Shown: positions 15,997-23,055 of the stretch, one piece after another
Layout of the letters: each line of letters opens with the position of its first letter
How positions within the stretch are numbered: position 1 is the stretch's first letter
The notes under the pieces: model-generated
Databases searched by the model: none
The model's input: only the letters and a program-made list of their open reading frames with translations
Told to the model about the DNA's origin: nothing
Position numbers and translations under genes: made by a program
Origin: Bryobacteraceae bacterium
Lineage (GTDB): Bacteria > Acidobacteriota > Terriglobia > Bryobacterales > Bryobacteraceae
DNA length: 64,000 nucleotides
Reading direction: 5' to 3'
Assembly (NCBI GenBank): GCA_029975915.1
Contig: JARKOC010000158.1
Span: 186,001-250,000 of the forward strand

Positions 15997-17574
15997 TCAG
16001 CGGTCCGTTCCCGAGTACGACAGGTTGAAGCTCTTGTTGATGACCGGGAAGTCAGGCACGATGTTGCCTTGCACGGCTTCGACGAGCGCCGGCCAATTAT
16101 TCAGAGACGGGTCCTTGATTTTGCATCGTTCGATGCGGTTGTGGTCGCCAATGCGGAGCCAGTGCAAGATCTCGCCGCGCCAACCTTCCACGGCGCTGAG
16201 AGCGCAGCGCCCGGAGGGAATGGACGGAACGGGGCTGCAGGGCTCGCCCGTGAACGGCGGACCCGCGAACTCGCGAATCATCTTCACGGAAGCCCACACT
16301 TCGTCGATGCGCACCTGCATTCGATGGAAGACGTCGCCGGCCTGGTAGACGGGCGGATCCACCTTGACCCGGTGATAGGCCGCATACGGATGGTCGCGGC
16401 GGACATCCAAATCCACACCCGAGGCTCGGCCAGCCACACCAACGATGCCCAGATCGCGTGCCTTCTCGGGCGGGAGGATGCCGGTATGCTCTAATCGGTC
16501 TCGCGTGGAATCGGAGGCTTGGAGCATGTCGACCAGCCGCCCGAACTCGGGTCCGAACTGTTCAATGGTGTGACGCAGAGCGCTGACCTGATCGTCATTC
16601 CACATGCGGCGGACTCCGCCGATACAAACCATGCCCCGCAGAAGCCGATTGCCAGTGAGTTCCTCGTTCAGGCGAAAGAGCATCTCGCGAAGGCGCGAAG
16701 CATGGGCATTGGCGACGACGAACCCGACATCGGTAGCGATGGCCCCGATGTCGGCGACGTGGTTGTAGATGCGCTCCAGTTCGAGCAGCACCGAACGCAT
16801 GCGTTCCGCACTCTGCGGTACGGGAATGGAGGCCGCCCGTTCCACCGCCTGGCAGAATGCTGTTCCATGGGAGAAACTTGAGTCGCCGGAAATGCTCTCG
16901 GCAAGGAACACCGCGCGTTGGACCGGCATTCCCTCGAACAATTTTTCAATCCCTTTGTGCGTATAGAACATGCGCAACTGGAGGTAGAGAATGGGCTCGC
17001 CAGCAACCGCGAAGTTGAAATGGCCCGGCTCGATGATCCCCGCATGGACCGGACCCACCGGGATCTGAAAGACGCCTTCCCCGAGGGCCGGGCGGTAAAC
17101 GTGCCGCTCGCCTTCGAACTCCGGCAGGACAGTACGGAGGCCAAAATCCTTCCTAAGCGGGTAGACTTCGGGCCAGTTATCGTGCAGCGCCACCCTTCGA
17201 GGGTTCGGATGCCCGTCGAGCGGGATCCCAAACATATCCTGGATCTCCCGCTCCTGCCAGTTCAACGCGGGGAGTTCCGCTGACAGGGATGGCAATCGCG
17301 CGATGCGCGGATCCACGCGGGTGGAGACCAGAAGGTAAGCGGGTTGTTTGGGAAACTCGAGCGCGTGATAGACAACGAAGCAGTCTTCGACCTCTCTCCG
17401 GTCCTCGGCAAAAATGGCGGCGACGCGGGCGCCATAGCGCGTCCGAAACTGCGAGACCGCCTCACGGTTGTCGGAGTCGCGCAACTGAAGATAAACCTCG
17501 TGCTCGTGTCGGGCCGTGATCCCCTCAACCTGATCACCCAACCGCCGTGCGACTTCCTCTACGAAAGTAAACAT
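15997..17574 (-). CDS. Ehr-type large subunit (NuoC-NuoD/HycE-like) lacking the NiFe site
   Basis: The 525-aa product is a NuoC domain (residues 1-135, with LNWQEREIQDMFGI) fused to a NuoD/hydrogenase large-subunit domain (GPVHAGIIEPGHFNF onward). In group 4 hydrogenases the N-terminal motif is E-R-I-C-G-I-C-S-F-S-H; here it reads ESISGDSSFSH, with S229 and S232 in place of both cysteines. The C-terminal motif D-P-C-Y-S-C-T-D-R reads NLSYSGTDR, with S519 and G522 in place of the other two. The chain ends exactly at TDR, without the extension that maturation proteases remove. It cannot bind NiFe and is best placed in the Ehr group. Its electron acceptor is unknown. Confidence 0.88.
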   Translation of the reverse strand: MFTFVEEVARRLGDQVEGITARHEHEVYLQLRDSDNREAVSQFRTRYGARVAAIFAEDRREVEDCFVVYHALEFPKQPAYLLVSTRVDPRIARLPSLSAELPALNWQEREIQDMFGIPLDGHPNPRRVALHDNWPEVYPLRKDFGLRTVLPEFEGERHVYRPALGEGVFQIPVGPVHAGIIEPGHFNFAVAGEPILYLQLRMFYTHKGIEKLFEGMPVQRAVFLAESISGDSSFSHGTAFCQAVERAASIPVPQSAERMRSVLLELERIYNHVADIGAIATDVGFVVANAHASRLREMLFRLNEELTGNRLLRGMVCIGGVRRMWNDDQVSALRHTIEQFGPEFGRLVDMLQASDSTRDRLEHTGILPPEKARDLGIVGVAGRASGVDLDVRRDHPYAAYHRVKVDPPVYQAGDVFHRMQVRIDEVWASVKMIREFAGPPFTGEPCSPVPSIPSGRCALSAVEGWRGEILHWLRIGDHNRIERCKIKDPSLNNWPALVEAVQGNIVPDFPVINKSFNLSYSGTDR

Positions 17575-17581
17575 AGTGGTT

Positions 17582-19078
17582 CTATCGAACCTCCAATACG
17601 ATTTGCGCCGCTCCCTGGATGAGGGAATAGAGCGGAGCCGGCAGCCAGAAGCCCATCACGATGACGACACCCGCCATTCCGAGCAGCGAGTACTTCTTCC
17701 AAGCGCAGGTATCGGCTGGCGGCAAGCCCGGATCGGGGCCGAGCACGAGTTTGGCGATATGGACGAGAAACCCCGAGAAGATCGTCACGAGAAAGGCCAC
17801 AAACATCACCGCGGCCCATAGATGGCCTGCCTTAAAGGCGGCCCGGAGAATCGTGAACTCGCTCTGGAACATGCTGAACGGAGGCGACCCCGTCACCGCC
17901 AGCGTGGTCATCAGAAACAGAGCGGAGCTGATTGGCATGGCGTGGATCAATCCACCCTTCGCCTTCTTGAAGAGATCGGTGTTGAGGTGTTGCTGGATGT
18001 TACCGGCGCAGAAGAATAACAGAGGTTTGGTGACGGAGTGAAAAGTCATGTGCAGCAACATGCCAAGCACGCCGAGCGGCCCGCCGAAGCCCAAACCGAG
18101 AATCATGATACCGCCATGGTCGATGCTGGAATACGCGAGGATGCGGCGAAAGCTCTTTTGGACGAGAACGAATGGCACAGCGATGCCCATCGACAGGAGG
18201 CCGAAGAGGATGAGCAGGTTCGAGGCAAACTCCGGTCCAACGCAGCGGGACGTCAAGATGAGGAAACGCAGCAGGCCGTAGAGAGCGCAGTTCAGCACGG
18301 CAGCGGCGAGCATAGCCGCCACCGGAACGGGCGCCTCGCTGTACACGTCGGGTTTCCAGGTATGCATCGGCGCGATCCCAGCCTTGGTGCCGTAGCCGAG
18401 CAGGATCAGGATGAAGGCGAGCCGCATCGTCGTCCGATCGAACTGCGCCGCCTTTGTAATCAGCACCGACCAGTTCAACCCAGCCAGGGTCTCAGTGCCC
18501 ATCACCTCGTGTGCAGAATAATAGGTCAGGATCGTGCCGAAAAGCGCCATTGACAGTCCGACACCGCCGATGATGACGTACTTCCAGGCTGCCTCCAGCG
18601 AGGTGGCACGGCCATAAAAGGTCACCAGGAACACAGAGGTGAGCGTGGTGCCTTCAATCGCCACCCACATGATGCCCAGATTGTTGGATACCGCGACGAG
18701 CAGCATGGAGAAGACGAACAGCGGCGTGAGGGCGTAATACTTCCTCAGTTTCCCGATCAGGACAGTGCCTAACAGGTCCCCCTCAAAAGCCTGGCTTTTC
18801 TCGTCGTCCCGGAAATAGCCGATGGCATAAACTGCGCAGGCAAGGTAGACGAAAGCAACCAACAGGACCACCAGAGAGCTGAGGGCATCCGCGTAGAGGA
18901 GTTCGTCCCATTGCGCCACATACTTTGAACCCGCTGTAGCGCTGGCCAGGAGCACCGAAAGGATAAATGTCAGCAGCGCGGCGGCCAGGTTGATCCCTTC
19001 CATGACCGCTCGGCGTCGTGCCAGAAGTGCACCGAGTGCAGCCACGAGTGGAATCAGTAAAAGAAGGGACAGCAGCAT
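17582..19078 (-). CDS. Ehr-type membrane subunit, HyfF/NuoN-like antiporter
   Basis: The 498-aa product has about 14 TM helices and the proton-antiporter family core: GIMWVAIEGTTLTSVFLV (with the conserved membrane glutamate), AGIAPMHTWKPDVYSEAPVPVAAMLAAAVLNCALYGLLRF, and ILAYSSIDHGGIMILGLG. These match the Mrp-type Proton_antipo_M domain, closest to HyfF. It would move protons or sodium across the inner membrane. It begins three bases after the HyfE-like stop and ends seven bases before the large-subunit start, so the genes form one transcript. Confidence 0.88.
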   Translation of the reverse strand: MLLSLLLLIPLVAALGALLARRRAVMEGINLAAALLTFILSVLLASATAGSKYVAQWDELLYADALSSLVVLLVAFVYLACAVYAIGYFRDDEKSQAFEGDLLGTVLIGKLRKYYALTPLFVFSMLLVAVSNNLGIMWVAIEGTTLTSVFLVTFYGRATSLEAAWKYVIIGGVGLSMALFGTILTYYSAHEVMGTETLAGLNWSVLITKAAQFDRTTMRLAFILILLGYGTKAGIAPMHTWKPDVYSEAPVPVAAMLAAAVLNCALYGLLRFLILTSRCVGPEFASNLLILFGLLSMGIAVPFVLVQKSFRRILAYSSIDHGGIMILGLGFGGPLGVLGMLLHMTFHSVTKPLLFFCAGNIQQHLNTDLFKKAKGGLIHAMPISSALFLMTTLAVTGSPPFSMFQSEFTILRAAFKAGHLWAAVMFVAFLVTIFSGFLVHIAKLVLGPDPGLPPADTCAWKKYSLLGMAGVVIVMGFWLPAPLYSLIQGAAQIVLEVR

Positions 19079-19080
19079 AA

Positions 19081-19767
19081 TCAGCCTCTCAGCCTCCGAA
19101 GTCTGCTGACATCCATGGAGTCGAAGGTCTCCCGAATGCGGTAGACCAGAATGCCAAGCACCATCGTCGCGACCAAAAGGTCGAAGAACACGCCGAGTTC
19201 CACCACCAGCGGCATCCCGTAGGTCAAGGAGATCGCCGCGAGAAAGAGGCCGTTCTCCAAAGACAGCAGGGCCAGCACCTGTGTCACCGCCTTTCTGCGA
19301 TTCAACATCATGAAGAAACCAATGAGGAACAACGAAATTGCGACTGCAAGGGTGTTATGGCCCAACGTGGCCGCCCCAGGACCGGCCTCGGGATGATAGA
19401 AGGACTCAGCGACTACGTAGCCAATCATCGTGAGGCCGCCCGAGATGAGGATGGAGAGGGGCACGTTCACCAGAGGCTCGATCTCCTGGCGGATTTCGAC
19501 CCTCGCGACCAACCGCTCCATGAAGATGGGAAGGAAGATGACCTTCACCAGAAAGGTCAGCGCTGCGGCGAAGTAGATGTGCGGCGCATGATTGAAGTAG
19601 GCGATCGTGTTGGCGATTCCGGCCAGGAGGAATGATTGAGCGGCGAATACGCGGATGTTGGTCACGATCCAGCGCTGCGCAACCATGGCGATCTGGAGCA
19701 CCAGAACGAGCGCGGCCATCAACGTGATCATCCGCTCGCCGAATTGTGGGTCCTGATAGAAGTACAT
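19081..19767 (-). CDS. Ehr-type membrane subunit, HyfE/NuoK-like
   Basis: The 228-aa product starts MYFYQDPQFGERMITLMAALVLVLQIAMVAQRW. It has about seven TM helices, and the C-terminal third (AVTQVLALLSLENGLFLAAISLTYGMPLVVELGVFFDLLVATMVLGILVYRI) is the NuoK/MnhC-type segment with a buried glutamate in LLSLENG. The frame is open to 20037, but that extension is antisense-like and overlaps the HyfC-like gene; the ATG at 19767 lies eight bases after that gene's stop. It links the antiporter modules to the core of the complex. Confidence 0.82.
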   Translation of the reverse strand: MYFYQDPQFGERMITLMAALVLVLQIAMVAQRWIVTNIRVFAAQSFLLAGIANTIAYFNHAPHIYFAAALTFLVKVIFLPIFMERLVARVEIRQEIEPLVNVPLSILISGGLTMIGYVVAESFYHPEAGPGAATLGHNTLAVAISLFLIGFFMMLNRRKAVTQVLALLSLENGLFLAAISLTYGMPLVVELGVFFDLLVATMVLGILVYRIRETFDSMDVSRLRRLRG

Positions 19768-19775
19768 GGGGCGTC

Positions 19776-20717
19776 CTAGAAAAGGAAAGTGGAGATCAGC
19801 GCCAACGCGCCAAGAATGAATGCGACCGCCAGGAGCTCCGGCACCCGAAACAGGCGCATCTTTGCGTTGGTGGTCTCCACCAGAACAATCAAAAGCGAGA
19901 GCAGGAGTAGTTTTGCCAGAAATGAAACGCAGGCGAAGCCGATACCGGTCAGGCTGTATTCGAGGGTCAATCCGAACGGGTAAAAGGTATTGATGAGCAG
20001 CGTCATGAGTATGAGCTGCTTCATCCAGGCGCCCCACTCGATCAAGGCCAGGTAGGGGCCGGAATACTCGAGGATCATCGCCTCGTGAATCATCGTCAGT
20101 TCAAGGTGGGTCGCGGGATTGTCGACGGGAATCCGGCCCGTTTCGGCGATCAGAACAATGAAGAGCGCGGCGAAGGCCAGCATTTGGGAAGGGGCCAGGA
20201 ACCGCCAGCTTTGCCCGATAGCCGAGCGCGCGATCTCGCTTAGATTGGTCGAGTTCGCGCTGAGCGCAACCGTGAAGATGGCCAGCATCATCGCAGGTTC
20301 CGCTAAGGCGGAAATGGTCATTTCGCGGCTGCTTCCGAGTCCGCCGAATGAACTGCCAGTATCGAGTCCGCCAAGCGCTAGAAAGAACCGGCCCAAGCCG
20401 AGGAGATAAACCACGGCCAGAACCCCGCCGAAAAGGCTCAACGGCGCTTCCGCGGTGACCATTGGGATCATGAGGCCAACCACGGCTGCGGTGGCAAACA
20501 CGACCACTGGCGCTGCGCAAAAGATCCACGAAGCGCTCTCCGGAATCACCATCCCTTTCCTGAACAATTTGGACAAATCCCGGTACGGCTGGAAAAGGCC
20601 CGGACCCCGGCGAGTCTGCAAGCGGGCCTTCAGCGTCTTGATCACGCCAACGACCAGCGGAGAGACTGCCAGCAGAAGAAGCAATTGAATGGGGGCAAAC
20701 CACACAGCGGCGGTCAT
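19776..20717 (-). CDS. Ehr-type membrane subunit, HyfC/NuoH-like
   Basis: The 313-aa product carries the complex I subunit 1 signatures: LQTRRGPGLFQPYRDLSKLFRK near the N terminus and AETGRIPVDNPATHLELTMIHEAMILEYSG in the middle, with the conserved acidic residues of the quinone/proton-coupling region. It has eight or nine TM helices. It anchors the peripheral arm to the membrane. Its start overlaps the stop of the preceding antiporter gene by four bases (ATGA). Confidence 0.9.
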   Translation of the reverse strand: MTAAVWFAPIQLLLLLAVSPLVVGVIKTLKARLQTRRGPGLFQPYRDLSKLFRKGMVIPESASWIFCAAPVVVFATAAVVGLMIPMVTAEAPLSLFGGVLAVVYLLGLGRFFLALGGLDTGSSFGGLGSSREMTISALAEPAMMLAIFTVALSANSTNLSEIARSAIGQSWRFLAPSQMLAFAALFIVLIAETGRIPVDNPATHLELTMIHEAMILEYSGPYLALIEWGAWMKQLILMTLLINTFYPFGLTLEYSLTGIGFACVSFLAKLLLLSLLIVLVETTNAKMRLFRVPELLAVAFILGALALISTFLF

Positions 20718-22744
20718 TGGCGGACTCCAAACAGCAGCAGAATGATAAGAGTGACGAAGATGTAGGCCAGGTATGCGTGGATGCTTCCAGCTTGGATCGC
20801 TCTCAGGCCGGAAGCGCGGTCGAGCAGCATCTGCTTCAGCGGGGAGTAAAGTCTGCGTTCGAATGTCTGCTCGACTTCAGATTCGAAAACGATCGACTTG
20901 GGATAGTAGGGCGAGACCTCGAAATCCCGTTGGATTTCGCGCTTAGGCTGGTAGAGGACCGCGAAGATCATGCGAAGCGGCTTCGAAAAGGCTGTGGCTG
21001 TGTACTCGTTCTCAGCAGTTAAGCCCGGAAGGCCGCAATCCCACGTTGGCGCCAAGCGGCGCACGGAGAACATCCATTTGATCCCGGCGAGGATAGCGGC
21101 CAGCGAGGCCATCAGCGCCAGCAAACCCGCGATGCCGGCCGGCGACATCGTTCCGCCCTGCGGTGTGCCGGAGGACACAACGAGACCCGCCGCCAACGAG
21201 AGATGCCCTCGGGGCGAACTGTGAACCAACTGGGAAATCACCGGAGTGAGGACCGGCAGAAGCCAACCGGCGCAGAAAGCCGCGATCCCGCAGCTCACGG
21301 CGAGAAACGACATTCCCGTGAGCATCGTCCAGTGGGACTCGTGAGCCTCCGAGGCTTGCGAGCTTCTCGGAAGCGCCAGGAAGCTGATCCCGAAGGCCTT
21401 CACGAAAGCCGCGGCGGCGAGAGCGCCGGTCAACGCCAACAGCGCTCCGCCGACTGGAAAGATGATCCGGGTCAGGCTGGTTGTGCTGCCGAAGCCCGCA
21501 AGCAGAGACTGATAGGTGAGCCATTCGCTGACAAATCCGTTCAGGGGCGGCAGCCCGGAGATCGCGACGGCGCCTGTGAGAAATAGGGCCGCGGTTGCAG
21601 GCATCCTTCTCACCAGCCCGCCCATCCTTTCCATGTTTCGCGTTCCCGCGCCGTGAAGGACAGAACCCGCAGCCAAAAAGAGGAGTGACTTGAAGAGGGC
21701 ATGGTTGAAGATATGAGCCAAGCCAGCGACCAACGCCAGCGCGGCCAACTCCGGCTTGCCGAAGGCAGTAAAGACCAGCGATGCGCCGATTCCAATGAAG
21801 ATGATGCCGACGTTTTCGATCGTTGAGTAGGCCAGCAGGCGCTTGAGATCGGTCTCGATTAGCGCGTAGAGAACGCCGAGCAGCCCTGATCCTACACCCA
21901 GAGCGAGGATGAGCAGCGCCGCCCACAGGGGAGGAGCGCCAAGAAACTCAAAGCAGACGCGCAACAGCCCGTAGATGCCAGTTTTCACAACAATCCCCGA
22001 CATCAGTGCGGAAACGTTACTGGGGGCGACAGGATGGGCCGCAGGCAGCCAGACATGAAGAGGAACAAGGCCGGCTTTTACGCCGAAACCGATCAGAAAC
22101 AGCCCAAAGAGAGCCGCTTGTTGCAGAGGCCCAGCCGGGTGGAGGAATCCCTCGAACTCGAAGGTGCCGGAGATGGAGTGCAGGAGTAGGAAAGCGAGGA
22201 TCAGGCAGCCGGTTCCCACATGTGACATGACGAAGAAGAGAACGCCAGCGCTCCGGCTCTCCGCTTTCGAGTGCTCGAAGCTGACAAGGCAATAAGCTGT
22301 CAGCGCCATCACTTCCCACGCGATGAGGAACAGGAAGACACTCGATGCGGTGAATACAAGTGAAAGGCTGAGCAGAAGGAGATTAACTAGTGCTCCGAGT
22401 ATACCTGGGCGCCAGCCCTGAGTGTGTTCCGTGTAGCCGAAGGAGTAGACCGATGCCGCGATGGCAACGACGCCGAGGGCTAGAAGAAAAACCGCAGCCA
22501 GAGGATCCAGACGCAGACTGAACTCGAATAGGGGGACTCCGGAGGGAAGAGCCCAACTCACGGTGCTGCCTTCCAGTAGGACAACTGCGGCGCCCCAGGC
22601 CTGGATCAATCCGCCAATCGCTCCCAGGACTGACGAAGTGAATCGCGCCAGACGGGCATTGCCGCCCAGCAGTAGCGAACCTGCCGCGCCCAAGCCATAT
22701 GCGAGCATCGACAGAGCCCAAGTCTCCACGTTCAGCGACTCCAT
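20714..22744 (-). CDS. Ehr-type membrane subunit, second HyfB/NuoL-like antiporter
   Basis: The 676-aa product has the Proton_antipo core (FLFLIAWEVMALTAYCLVSFEHSKAE; AGLVPLHVWLPAAHPVAPSNVSALMSGIVVKTGIYGLLRV; LLAYSTIENVGIIFIGIG) and a C-terminal HyfB-type tail (GLPGLTAENEYTATAFSKPLRMIFAVLYQPKREI). It is a close paralogue of the 678-aa product of 23056-25092; both end in a RAIQAGS-H-YL-YIFVTLI helix. The start ATG at 22744 follows GAAGGG. A separate sigma-54-like promoter and palindrome lie upstream, so this gene may be transcribed independently of the first copy. Confidence 0.88.
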   Translation of the reverse strand: MESLNVETWALSMLAYGLGAAGSLLLGGNARLARFTSSVLGAIGGLIQAWGAAVVLLEGSTVSWALPSGVPLFEFSLRLDPLAAVFLLALGVVAIAASVYSFGYTEHTQGWRPGILGALVNLLLLSLSLVFTASSVFLFLIAWEVMALTAYCLVSFEHSKAESRSAGVLFFVMSHVGTGCLILAFLLLHSISGTFEFEGFLHPAGPLQQAALFGLFLIGFGVKAGLVPLHVWLPAAHPVAPSNVSALMSGIVVKTGIYGLLRVCFEFLGAPPLWAALLILALGVGSGLLGVLYALIETDLKRLLAYSTIENVGIIFIGIGASLVFTAFGKPELAALALVAGLAHIFNHALFKSLLFLAAGSVLHGAGTRNMERMGGLVRRMPATAALFLTGAVAISGLPPLNGFVSEWLTYQSLLAGFGSTTSLTRIIFPVGGALLALTGALAAAAFVKAFGISFLALPRSSQASEAHESHWTMLTGMSFLAVSCGIAAFCAGWLLPVLTPVISQLVHSSPRGHLSLAAGLVVSSGTPQGGTMSPAGIAGLLALMASLAAILAGIKWMFSVRRLAPTWDCGLPGLTAENEYTATAFSKPLRMIFAVLYQPKREIQRDFEVSPYYPKSIVFESEVEQTFERRLYSPLKQMLLDRASGLRAIQAGSIHAYLAYIFVTLIILLLFGVRQ

Positions 22745-22760
22745 GAACCCTTCAAATACG

Positions 22761-22792
22761 CCTCGTTCTCGCGATGCCTCGAGAAGACGAGG
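22761..22792 (-). other. stem-loop in the 5' leader of the second antiporter gene
   Basis: On the minus strand CCTCGT and TCTCG pair with CGAGA and ACGAGG around an 8-nt loop, with a 2-nt bulge. It sits about 20 bases before the start codon, close to the ribosome-binding site, so it could affect translation or transcript stability. No T-run follows. Confidence 0.35.
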
Positions 22793-22907
22793 CCCATCTC
22801 AATCCTTCTTCGTCGCTCACAAACAGCCTTTCCCAGGCGCCCCAGGAAGATCCGGCCTCAGTCGCTTTGCCTTCCACATACCAGCCGGAGCCTTTGACAT
22901 GAAGAGA

Positions 22908-22923
22908 AGCAACCGGACTGCCA
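22908..22923 (-). promoter_or_regulatory. sigma-54 promoter for the second antiporter gene
   Basis: The minus strand reads TGGCAGTCCGGTTGCT, against the consensus TGGCAC-G-N4-TTGCW: both TGGCA and TTGCT match with exact spacing. It lies 97 bp downstream of the palindrome at 23020 and gives a leader of about 150 nt to the ATG at 22744. Confidence 0.65.
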
Positions 22924-23019
22924 ACGGCCAGTGACATGAATAAGTCTCATCGATTGTTGCGGTTGTGTAGATGCCGAATGCATCGCCGGCTTGAAGGCCA
23001 GGGATTCGAGCCAGTCCGC

Positions 23020-23034
23020 CTGCAAGACTTGCAG
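23020..23034 (-). promoter_or_regulatory. palindromic activator site (UAS), copy 2
   Basis: CTGCAAGACTTGCAG is a 7-bp perfect inverted repeat around one base. It matches the copies at 25250, 28823 and 29451 in both arms and lies 97 bp upstream of a sigma-54-like element. It is the likely binding site of the regulator encoded at 25339-26742. Confidence 0.6.
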
Positions 23035-23055
23035 AGAGAGCCATCACATCCGAAC

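Larger units (their letters stand above)
22745..23055. other. 311-bp intergenic control region between the two antiporter genes
   Basis: Reading in the minus direction it holds a CTGCAA-N3-TTGCAG palindrome, then a -24/-12 element, then a leader of about 150 nt with a stem-loop near the next start codon. Open frames here (for example 22817-23164 and 22752-22937) start upstream of the promoter, overlap the first antiporter gene or lack ribosome-binding sites. They are not taken as genes. Confidence 0.6.

Noticed and set aside
15997..17574. Annotation as a NiFe hydrogenase large subunit
   Set aside because: All four NiFe cysteine ligands are replaced (S229, S232, S519, G522).
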